A DNA stretch of 64,000 bases from Anaerobutyricum hallii (GTDB lineage Bacteria; Bacillota; Clostridia; Lachnospirales; Lachnospiraceae): the NCBI RefSeq assembly GCF_900209925.1, contig NZ_LT907978.1, positions 1,609,219-1,673,218 of the forward strand, in the 5' to 3' direction. Position 1 is the stretch's first letter. Every line of letters starts with the position of its first letter. This document shows, one piece after another, positions 1-8,181 of the stretch. Both the position numbers and the translations under genes were made by a program. The notes under the pieces are model-generated. The model made no database searches and had not been told where the DNA came from. It saw nothing but the letters and a program-made list of their open reading frames with translations.

Positions 1-3000
1 TGTTGTTACATCAGATTTCGTGATTTCTACTGTTGTCGGCTGGTTCTTTTTCACTGTTTTCAGTTTTACTGTCTTCACATCCTGTCCCTGGTAAGAAGCA
101 TCCAGATTCAGAATTTCATCAGAGGATACAAATCCCACCGGTGCTTTTAACTCTTTCACATAATACTGTCCAAGTGGCAGATCCAGCGTACATGCTGCAA
201 GACCATCATTATCAGAAGTCATTTTCTGTAAGAGTGTATCTGCTTTCACAATCACTTTTCCATCTGCCTTGATATCCTCTTTGTTATAGATACCAAAGAC
301 AGCCCCTGCTACGGTTGCACCATTCTCTGCATCCTGTTTTTCTACCTGGATTGCAACTTTCTGTCGGTCATCGCCAACAGTCACTTCCTGTTCGATCACA
401 GGTGTATCCTGATCTGCATAGACAAATGCGACATCTGATCTGTCATGGTTCAGGACAAATCCTTCCGGTGCAGTCTTTTCTACTACATAGTAAGAACCAA
501 GTGGCAGGTTATCAGCAACTGCTTTTCCGTCTTCTCCAGTCGTTACCGTTGTTACCAGTGCATCTTTTGCATAGATCAGCTGTCTGTTTCCGTTTTCATC
601 TTTCTGATAATCCGGTGTATAGATATTTTCAGCTGCATAGACATTAAATGATGCACCCTTCAGGTATCTTTCTTCATAAACAAAATCCTTCTTGTATCCG
701 GTCAGCATCTCACCTTTTTTATAGATCACCAACTTTCCTTTTACCGGATGGTTCTCGTAATCTACCGTAATAATGGCATCTCCGCTCTCAGAATCCATCT
801 GGTATGCTGTGTTTGCATCCACTGCAATCTCTACATAGTTCTTGTTGATTGTGTACCCTTCCGGTGCATTGACTTCCTCAATCCGGTAATGTCCGATCTT
901 TAGATTCTTCGGCATGATCAGATATCCCTGACTGTCCGTAAAATAGGACTTATGAGTAGTTGTCACAGGATACGTTGTTACCTGTTCCACATACTTTTTG
1001 TTGTCCAGGTCATATACCTTAAATTCTGTTCCGGCAATCAATACGGATTTCTTTGTTTCATCGTCTTTTTTCACGATTTTCAGTTTTGCCTTAAACTCTT
1101 CATCCAGAAGCACTCGCCAGATCTGCGGCTCATTTGGATGATGCTCTGTGATATTCACTTCAAAATCATCGACCGGCTTGTAATTGTGCGGTGTTGTAGT
1201 TTCACGCACGATATAGCTTCCAAATGGTAATGGAATACTGCAGGCATATCCTTTTTCATCTGTGAAAATCTCCGTTGCTCCATTTTCTCCACTCACTACT
1301 GGTTTGGCAGAATCAAAATCATAGCTTCCATCTGCTTTCTTTGTAAGGGAAGATTTCAGATAAACTGTAAATCCAGCTCCGGATAACAGATCTGCATCTG
1401 TCTTCCCATTGTTGGCTGCTTTGATGATCTGGAATGGCTGCTTGATGACCTGCTCACTGGAAGTGCACTCTCTTTTTACTTCTGCTGTCATATCTCCTTC
1501 ATAACCGCACGTAAGATCATGCTCTTCTGCATCTGCCAGGTATCCGGTTGGCGGAGTAATCTCTTTGACATAATATTTGCCAAGATATAAGCCATTTACA
1601 GAAGCCTGTCCTTTGTCATCTATTGTAAGAGAAGCTACCTGCTCTCCTGCTTTATAAATAGTTCCCGTTGCTCCATCCGGGTGCACGATATCTTCACGGG
1701 CATACAGTCCATAAACTGCACCTTTCAGTGTCGCATCTCCCTGCGGTACTGCTTTTCCTGTCTCTTTATCCACTTTATAAAGATTAATCTTTGCTGTCAC
1801 ACGGTCATTGCTGAAGGTATGGGCAAAAGATACGGTTGCTTCTTTATCATTGGTGTAAGAAAACTTGAACGTATACACATCTTCTGTATTTCTTACATAG
1901 CCTTCCGGTGCCTGATTTTCTTTTACAGAATAGGAATATCCGATTGGCAGGTCTACTGTGAATTTTGCAGTTCCGTCTGCGCCAGTAGTTACTTTCTCAA
2001 TCAGCGTTCCTTTTTTCACAACAACGCTTCCGTCTGCATTTCTGATATCATCGGATGCATACAGAGCAAAAATACCGCCTTTCAGTGGTTTCTTGGTGTC
2101 TTTATCCTGTTTTACTACGGAAACATCTGCTTTCTGTCTCTCGTTGTTAAAAGTCACATCTGCAAATACAACTTCTTTATTCTGACCAGCATAAGTTAGA
2201 GTCACTGACTTTTCTTCGCTGCCGTTATAGAAAGAGTCCGGTGCTTTTGTTTCTTTTACCACGTAGGTTCCAAGATGCAGGTTTTTCAGTGTGACAGAAC
2301 CATTCTCACCTGTTGTCAGGTTTTCTTTTACAAGGTCACCTTTGCTGTACACTTTTGTGCCATAAGCTGTTACGATATCTGCCCCGGCATACACGTTATA
2401 CACTGCATTTTTCTGTCTGCGGTTTTCATACTGAAATACCGTTCCATTTTCACTGACATCTGCTCCGGTCAGAACCTGTCCTTCTTTGTAAATGGTAAGC
2501 TCTGCCAGCTGTTCCTTATTTTCCACGGTTACAGCTGAGGTCTTACTTGCTACCAGTTTTACATTTGTTGCCGTTGCATTTACTACATATCCCTTTGGTG
2601 CTGTGATCTCTTTCAGATAAACAGTATCCTGTGTCTTGATGATCGTAACAGAAGATTTTCCATTCTTATCTGTTGCCGGCATCTGAGTGATCAGCTTTGT
2701 ACAAGCCTCATCGCTGTATACACCGAATACTGCACCTGCAAGATTAACATCCGCTGTATCGTCTTTCTTTACGATTTCGATCGTAGCCTGTTCAATCCAG
2801 GACACCTTTAAGCTTACATATTTTTCATCAGCAACACCTTCTCCAAATACAAATGCCAGATCCTGAACACTTGCATTCGTGGTCAGTTTATATGCTGAGT
2901 AATCTTTTGTAATACTTCCCTTCATTTTTGCAGAAAAAGTAGCATTTACATCTTTTGTCTGTGTCAGAGGCGCTGAAAGATAAAACGTAGTTCCTCCTCC

Positions 3001-4311
3001 AATTGTTACGCTTGCACCTGCCGCACTTACATTTCCAGTAGATACATTATGGAGCTTTACTCCCTTTGGTAAGTCCATTGTAATTTTCTGTTGGGAAGAT
3101 GCGTTGAACTTAATGTTCTCCGTTCTCTGAACATTTCCATCTACATAAGCTTTTACATTCGGTTTGGAAAATGACATCGCTACATCTGGTATTTCCGGCT
3201 TATTCACACAATAATTATAGAGTTCTTTTGCCAAAGCCTCGCCTGTAGTATTTGTTCCATAGAATGCATCACTGCTTCCATTGGCATAAGATGCAGCCAT
3301 GTGAATAATGATGAATCTTTTTCCTTCTGAGAAATCCGTGTGTTTATTCGCAAAAAAGCTTTCGCTCCCTGCGGCATCTGTACCGTAATAACACACTTTT
3401 GCTAACGCCTGATTGTCCCCAATCTTTGTGATTGTATAATTTCCAGATCCTGGTCCAGCTTTTGCTGGCTGTACACAATACGCAGTTGCTCTGACGCTTC
3501 CGTAGCTGATATAGTACGGCTCTGTCAGATAGGTTCCAAGATTATAATCTGCATATCTATACAGAGGTCCTTTTTCGATTGTTACCTGCTGTGTACTTCT
3601 TGCTGAATAAGCCGAAACTGCTTCAAATGTTGCAATCTCTCCTTCTTCCATAGCATCAAGATCCACACCTTCGTCTCCTGCCTGTTCCAAAACATCATGA
3701 AGCTCTAACCCTGATTCTTCATCATAGGTATCCTGATTCTGTGCCTGCTCTACCAAATCATCAAATTCATCAGCGTCAATATCGGTAACCTCCGAGTCTG
3801 CTTCTGAATCCTCCGCTTCCTCTGTCTGCTGTTCACTGCCAGCGGTTTCTGATTCGGTCACTGCTTCACTCCCTGCAGTTTCAGTCTGAGCTTCTGTTTC
3901 TTTCTCACGCACAATCAGTTTTCGGCTGATCTGGTACTTCGGATGCTCTTGATTTACCGGTTCCACATAATAGACCGCTTTGTAAGTGTCCGCATGATCT
4001 GTCGTAAAATCCTCATTCTTTTCGTTCTTTGCTTCCTCAAATGTGACTTTAACCTTGTTATCATCCTTGATTTCCAGTCCTGTGTAGTCTGATTTCACAT
4101 CAAATACACTGCCTATTTCGATTTCATAATCTTTGGCAGTCACCACCTCATCTTCATCCAGAAGTTCTTTCACTTCCTCATAAAGTGGCGGTTTTTCCTC
4201 TGGCTGGATCTCCGCTGCATATGCAGTCATCGGAGATAACACTGTACTAAGCATTGTCATGCCTGCCAGCAAGCCAGATACTACTTTTCTAAAATTACCT
4301 TTTTTCTTCAT
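1..4311 (-). CDS. SpaA/CnaB-repeat surface adhesin with thioester-like N-domain (partial)
   Basis: The frame is open from an ATG at 4311 to the window edge (1437 codons), so the C-terminus, including any LPXTG anchor, is missing. The start has a GAGAGGA ribosome site and a signal peptide (MKKKGNFRKVVSGLLAGMTM, cleavage after AYA). An acidic Glu/Ser linker follows. A domain around residue 277 contains AYCVQP, which resembles the Cys of adhesin thioester domains. After that come roughly ten CnaB/prealbumin-like repeats, each ending in a motif of the type YYVKEITPPTGYL. The repeats usually form Lys-Asn isopeptide bonds. This is known as a surface adhesin class of Gram-positive mobile elements; a role in mating contact or gut adhesion is inference. 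It is last in the transfer gene order visible here. Confidence 0.88.
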   Translation of the reverse strand, partial: MKKKGNFRKVVSGLLAGMTMLSTVLSPMTAYAAEIQPEEKPPLYEEVKELLDEDEVVTAKDYEIEIGSVFDVKSDYTGLEIKDDNKVKVTFEEAKNEKNEDFTTDHADTYKAVYYVEPVNQEHPKYQISRKLIVREKETEAQTETAGSEAVTESETAGSEQQTEEAEDSEADSEVTDIDADEFDDLVEQAQNQDTYDEESGLELHDVLEQAGDEGVDLDAMEEGEIATFEAVSAYSARSTQQVTIEKGPLYRYADYNLGTYLTEPYYISYGSVRATAYCVQPAKAGPGSGNYTITKIGDNQALAKVCYYGTDAAGSESFFANKHTDFSEGKRFIIIHMAASYANGSSDAFYGTNTTGEALAKELYNYCVNKPEIPDVAMSFSKPNVKAYVDGNVQRTENIKFNASSQQKITMDLPKGVKLHNVSTGNVSAAGASVTIGGGTTFYLSAPLTQTKDVNATFSAKMKGSITKDYSAYKLTTNASVQDLAFVFGEGVADEKYVSLKVSWIEQATIEIVKKDDTADVNLAGAVFGVYSDEACTKLITQMPATDKNGKSSVTIIKTQDTVYLKEITAPKGYVVNATATNVKLVASKTSAVTVENKEQLAELTIYKEGQVLTGADVSENGTVFQYENRRQKNAVYNVYAGADIVTAYGTKVYSKGDLVKENLTTGENGSVTLKNLHLGTYVVKETKAPDSFYNGSEEKSVTLTYAGQNKEVVFADVTFNNERQKADVSVVKQDKDTKKPLKGGIFALYASDDIRNADGSVVVKKGTLIEKVTTGADGTAKFTVDLPIGYSYSVKENQAPEGYVRNTEDVYTFKFSYTNDKEATVSFAHTFSNDRVTAKINLYKVDKETGKAVPQGDATLKGAVYGLYAREDIVHPDGATGTIYKAGEQVASLTIDDKGQASVNGLYLGKYYVKEITPPTGYLADAEEHDLTCGYEGDMTAEVKRECTSSEQVIKQPFQIIKAANNGKTDADLLSGAGFTVYLKSSLTKKADGSYDFDSAKPVVSGENGATEIFTDEKGYACSIPLPFGSYIVRETTTPHNYKPVDDFEVNITEHHPNEPQIWRVLLDEEFKAKLKIVKKDDETKKSVLIAGTEFKVYDLDNKKYVEQVTTYPVTTTHKSYFTDSQGYLIMPKNLKIGHYRIEEVNAPEGYTINKNYVEIAVDANTAYQMDSESGDAIITVDYENHPVKGKLVIYKKGEMLTGYKKDFVYEERYLKGASFNVYAAENIYTPDYQKDENGNRQLIYAKDALVTTVTTGEDGKAVADNLPLGSYYVVEKTAPEGFVLNHDRSDVAFVYADQDTPVIEQEVTVGDDRQKVAIQVEKQDAENGATVAGAVFGIYNKEDIKADGKVIVKADTLLQKMTSDNDGLAACTLDLPLGQYYVKELKAPVGFVSSDEILNLDASYQGQDVKTVKLKTVKKNQPTTVEITKSDVTT

Positions 4312-4342
4312 GCTAAGGTCCTCTCTTTCATATATTTGTATT

Positions 4343-4368
4343 AAAACAGACAGTCCTTAGACTGCCTG
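4343..4368 (-). terminator. Hairpin with short U-tract between topB and the surface protein
   Basis: On the minus strand CAGGCAGTC, a TAAG loop and GACTGTCTG form a 9-bp stem with one G-U pair, followed by TTTT. It lies after the topB stop and before the surface-protein ribosome site. It probably acts as a leaky terminator that lowers adhesin expression relative to the transfer genes. Confidence 0.5.
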
Positions 4369-4379
4369 CAATACACTAC

Positions 4380-6452
4380 TTATCGTTGTGGAAAAATAAG
4401 ATTGAACTGTACATTTCCCTCTCCGGGATCGACCATCTCCACAGTTGCTTCATACTGTCTCCCTGTTTTTCTTGATACCAGATCCTTATAATGGATTTTT
4501 CCTTTAGACAGAAATTTTTTTGCTGTCGTCTTATCCATCTTTTTCCCTTGGCTTGCAAGGAATTTATCATTCTTCCATAAGGTAAAAGCACAGTTCCGGT
4601 CAGAACAGTAAAAGTTTACTTTCCCTTCCCTGACATCTGCTCCACAGCGGGGACATTTGCCAATGATTTCTCCTTTTGCTTTTCCATGAAACTGGTCTTT
4701 CTTTTCTTCTGAAATACCCTGATATCTGGCAACCAGTTCCTGCATCAGCTCTGTAATCCCATTTAGGAATTCATCTGCTGTCTCTGTATTCTGGGCAATA
4801 TGATTTAAAGCCATTTCCCACTCTGCGGTCATCTTCGGAGATTTAATCTCATCCGGTAGAACCGTAATCAGCACATTTCCATCATCTGTCGGCACCAGAT
4901 TTTTCTTTTCCCTTTTCACAAAGCCAGACTGAATCAGTTTTTCAATAATTGCTGCCCTTGTTGCCGGTGTGCCAAGTCCTTTCTTTTCCGTATCTTCGGT
5001 CAGTTCTTCATTTCCTGCACGTTCCATTGCAGAAAGCAGGGTATCTTCTGTGTACTGTTTCGGTGGCTGTGTAAAATGCTCCGATACAAAAGAATCACAG
5101 GGACCATAATGCTTGCCTGCCCAGATATCCAACTCCGGCTCTTCTTTTTCTGCAATGATTCCAAAGAACTGTTTCAGTTTTTTCTCAATTGTCTTGAACC
5201 CTTCCTGTTTTGTTTTCTTTGCATTGAGATAAAACGTATGATAATTGCAGGTAATCTGACATTTATGACTCTCATAAATATAAGGATCTGCAGTTGCTGT
5301 CAGAACTCTGGCACTGATCAGATACAAAATCTTGCGGCTTCGTTCTTTCAGTTCACCAATATCCGCTTTGGCTACTTCCATGGTTGGGATAATCGCATGG
5401 TGATCGGATACTTTCTTTGAATTTAATACCTTACTCACGTCCGGTTGATATTCCAGACCTTCGGCATATGGCATTTTTCCAAGTAACATCTGAATCAGAG
5501 TTTCTGTGCTGTCTCCCACCTCATCTGTCAGATACTGGCTGTCTGTTCTCGGATAAGTGACAAGTTTCTGCTCATACATCTCCTGCACGGCATCCAATGT
5601 CTGTTGAGCGGTATAACCAAACATTCTGTTTGCTTCCCTCTGCAGAGTGGTCAAATCATAAAGCTTCGGAGGACGGACCGTTTTCTCTTTCACATCATCC
5701 TTCTCCACTTCGCACATACGCTCCATACAGTCCGCAGCCACTCTATCTGCATCTTCTTTTTTCTGAAAATGCTCTGTGACCGCATCCATATCGTCAAACT
5801 TGATATGAGCCATATAATATTTCTCTTTGGTAAATTCCTTGATCTTCTGATTTCGATCCACGATCATAGCAAGTGTTGGTGTCTGTACTCTTCCAACTTT
5901 CAGATTCTGGTTATACAGAACGGAAAAAAGACGGCTCGCATTGATTCCCACCAGCCAGTCTGCCTTTGCCCTGCAAAGTGCTGACTGATAGAGACTGTCA
6001 TAATACGAACCGTCTTTTAATGACGCAAATCCATCTTTAATTGCCTGTTCTTCCATGGAAGAGATCCAAAGCCGCTTCATCGGCTTTCTGCATCCTGCCT
6101 GCTCATACACCAAACGAAAGATTAACTCACCTTCACGTCCTGCATCAGTAGCACAGATCACCTCATCTACTTGGGAATCTCTCATCAGTTTCTTTAAGAT
6201 TCCAAACTGCTTCTTTGTACCCTCCAAAATCTTGTGTTTCCAACATTCCGGCACAATCGGCAGATCTTCATATCTCCATTTTTTATATTTTTCATCGTAT
6301 TCCGATGCATCGCATAATCCAACCAGATGTCCTACGCACCAGGAAACGATATAACCGTTTCCCTCCACGTAGCCATCTTTTCTTGTTCTGGCTCCAAGCA
6401 CGGAAGCCAGTGCCATCGCAACCGATGGCTTTTCTGCAATCACTAATTTCAT
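4380..6452 (-). CDS. topB: DNA topoisomerase III (type IA), mobile-element copy
   Basis: This 690-aa type IA topoisomerase relaxes or decatenates DNA during conjugative transfer or replication of the element. A TOPRIM domain is at the N-terminus (MKLVIAEKPSVA, then DAGREGEL near residue 100). The active-site region LVTYPRTDS is near residue 302 and supplies the catalytic Tyr. A C-terminal zinc-finger-like segment CPRCG...CSDRNC follows near residue 605. Length is typical of TopB proteins in ICEs. The start ATG directly follows the CD1107 stop (GGAGTAAATG), so translation is probably coupled. Confidence 0.96.
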   Translation of the reverse strand: MKLVIAEKPSVAMALASVLGARTRKDGYVEGNGYIVSWCVGHLVGLCDASEYDEKYKKWRYEDLPIVPECWKHKILEGTKKQFGILKKLMRDSQVDEVICATDAGREGELIFRLVYEQAGCRKPMKRLWISSMEEQAIKDGFASLKDGSYYDSLYQSALCRAKADWLVGINASRLFSVLYNQNLKVGRVQTPTLAMIVDRNQKIKEFTKEKYYMAHIKFDDMDAVTEHFQKKEDADRVAADCMERMCEVEKDDVKEKTVRPPKLYDLTTLQREANRMFGYTAQQTLDAVQEMYEQKLVTYPRTDSQYLTDEVGDSTETLIQMLLGKMPYAEGLEYQPDVSKVLNSKKVSDHHAIIPTMEVAKADIGELKERSRKILYLISARVLTATADPYIYESHKCQITCNYHTFYLNAKKTKQEGFKTIEKKLKQFFGIIAEKEEPELDIWAGKHYGPCDSFVSEHFTQPPKQYTEDTLLSAMERAGNEELTEDTEKKGLGTPATRAAIIEKLIQSGFVKREKKNLVPTDDGNVLITVLPDEIKSPKMTAEWEMALNHIAQNTETADEFLNGITELMQELVARYQGISEEKKDQFHGKAKGEIIGKCPRCGADVREGKVNFYCSDRNCAFTLWKNDKFLASQGKKMDKTTAKKFLSKGKIHYKDLVSRKTGRQYEATVEMVDPGEGNVQFNLIFPQR

Positions 6453-7883
6453 TTACTCCTGCTCCTCTTCTTCATCTTCCAGCACATTATCGTCAAAATC
6501 TTCATCTCTCAGGATTTCCGGTTCTGTACTTTCTTCCTGCTCATCTGCATCGTCTACTTCCCGTTTTTCTGACTCTGAATCTTCGAATTCATCTTCATCC
6601 TCTTCCATCTCATCCTCGTCATCATATTCATGTTTTGGTTTATAGACTTTGAAGTAATATCCTCCTGCCGCAGCTCCGACTGCAACCAGTGCAATCAAAA
6701 GATACGTTCCAAATGGACTTTTATCTTCTGGCATCTGGATGTCATCCTCTACCTTATCTTTCTCTGCTGACTCTGTCGTTTCCGGTTTTTCTTCCTCTGC
6801 TTTTTTCTCTGGTTCTGCATAAACCGTATCCACTTCCGGAAGTATCACCGAATCAGAAAGTGTGAAGTTCATCAGATCTTTTTCACTGACCTCTGTAAGG
6901 AAATACACATTATCCTGAGATTTTGAATTGTCAATAATCAGATAGAAAATCTTGCCACTCTTAGTCGAAATGGTATAAAACTCTTTTGTGCCTTCCGTAG
7001 CTGTTTTCGTAACAGAATCTGCTGTCTCGCCTTCTTTATTAAGCTGTTCCTCAATACCTGTCACTGTCCGATCATCCACGGTTCCTTTTGCATCTGTTGG
7101 CTCAGAAGCCTGTGCATCCTGCGGAAGTGGTGAAGTCGTTGTTTTCTCAGTCCCAGTTGCATCTGCACTGGTCGTGGTTGCCATCGCACCATTGCTGTCA
7201 CTTGAAGTTTTCTGTTTCTCTGCCTGCTTCTTTGCCCATTCATAATAAGGATTCTGCAACACATACTTTTCAGAAGTATTTCCGGCACCATCCGTTACCG
7301 TGATTTCAATCTGTTTTGTTGTAAAATCTTTCTGTGTCAGTTGCACTCTCAGCATTCCATCCTTCAGATCTGTATAAGTGGTGCCATTAACTGTCACAGA
7401 AGTAATGCCGGAAACGGTATCATTTCCCTGAATCGTCAGTACACCATCTGTCAGAGATGCAGAAAGCGTAGGCTTTTCTGTGTCATAACACTTAATAGAG
7501 CGATTCTGCTCATAGACCTTCCCCTCACCATCAGTCACACGCACGTACACTGTCTGGTTTCCAGTGATCGTGATACTTCCCCTTCCGGTTACATCCTGCC
7601 AGCTCCCATCTTTTCCTGCTTTTGCTTCAATTTTTGCTATTGAGAAACCTTCCGGCATATGGCTAGCATCTACCGTAACAGCAATGGTTGTTTCTCCCTG
7701 TTTCCAGCCATCCGGTTTCTCGATCGTAATTGCAGGTGTGGTATTCTCAGCTGCATAAGCAGTCTGTGTCTGGAGCAAAGGTGTTGTCAGGCAAAGAAAT
7801 GTCGTTGCTGCAAGCAAGCTCTTTTTTACCCTGCTTTTAGTAATTGTTCTCTTCTTCTGTTTCATTTTTTCCAGATTCATCAT
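6453..7883 (-). CDS. CD1107-family (DUF4366) mobile element protein
   Basis: This 476-aa cell-surface membrane protein is of the CD1107/DUF4366 type found in Firmicute ICEs. It has an N-terminal signal segment ending in AYA and bacterial Ig-like sequence up to about residue 230. A Ser/Thr-rich linker follows, then the family core (GKIFYLIIDNSKSQDNVYFL). One membrane segment lies near residues 395-415 (YLLIALVAVGAAAGGYYF), followed by a very acidic cytoplasmic tail. The exact transfer role is not known. Alternative Met starts lie at codons 2 and 7. The 5' end overlaps the DUF4315 gene by 47 bp. Confidence 0.9.
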   Translation of the reverse strand: MMNLEKMKQKKRTITKSRVKKSLLAATTFLCLTTPLLQTQTAYAAENTTPAITIEKPDGWKQGETTIAVTVDASHMPEGFSIAKIEAKAGKDGSWQDVTGRGSITITGNQTVYVRVTDGEGKVYEQNRSIKCYDTEKPTLSASLTDGVLTIQGNDTVSGITSVTVNGTTYTDLKDGMLRVQLTQKDFTTKQIEITVTDGAGNTSEKYVLQNPYYEWAKKQAEKQKTSSDSNGAMATTTSADATGTEKTTTSPLPQDAQASEPTDAKGTVDDRTVTGIEEQLNKEGETADSVTKTATEGTKEFYTISTKSGKIFYLIIDNSKSQDNVYFLTEVSEKDLMNFTLSDSVILPEVDTVYAEPEKKAEEEKPETTESAEKDKVEDDIQMPEDKSPFGTYLLIALVAVGAAAGGYYFKVYKPKHEYDDEDEMEEDEDEFEDSESEKREVDDADEQEESTEPEILRDEDFDDNVLEDEEEEQE

Positions 7884-8139
7884 CGGCTTTTGTTTCCTCC
7901 TTCTGTATTTCTACCCTGCCGGGCAGTTCATTTTTCATTCTCTTTTTGAAAGCTTCCAATTCTGGAATACTCATATCCATTGCACGGATAATTCTTACAA
8001 TTTCCAGATTTTCCGCTTCTGTTTTGGCAATCTCCGCAGCCTTGAACCGCTTTAAATCTGCTTCATATCTGGCTTTGGAGGCTTCCATTTTCTCTTTGGC
8101 TTTCTCATAATCTGCCGTAGCTTTTTCAAGACTTTTCAT
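7837..8139 (-). CDS. DUF4315 family protein
   Basis: This 100-aa protein is charged and mostly helical, and fits the DUF4315 family that sits between the CD1107 and CD1108 genes in Firmicute ICEs. The first 60 residues form a coiled coil rich in Lys, Glu and Ala. The motif IVRIIRAMDMSIPELEAFKK is the recognisable part, and the tail is acidic. The start is set by GGAAAGGAGA upstream of the ATG. Function is unknown; a scaffold or regulatory role in the transfer apparatus is only inference. Confidence 0.88.
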   Translation of the reverse strand: MKSLEKATADYEKAKEKMEASKARYEADLKRFKAAEIAKTEAENLEIVRIIRAMDMSIPELEAFKKRMKNELPGRVEIQKEETKADDESGKNETEEENNY

Positions 8140-8181
8140 CGGTTCTCCTTTCCGGACGGCTGATGCAGCCGCCCTTTTTTC

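Noticed and set aside
1681-2199. Plus-strand frame inside the adhesin gene
   Set aside because: It is a shadow of CnaB repeats on the other strand, without a ribosome site or known domain.
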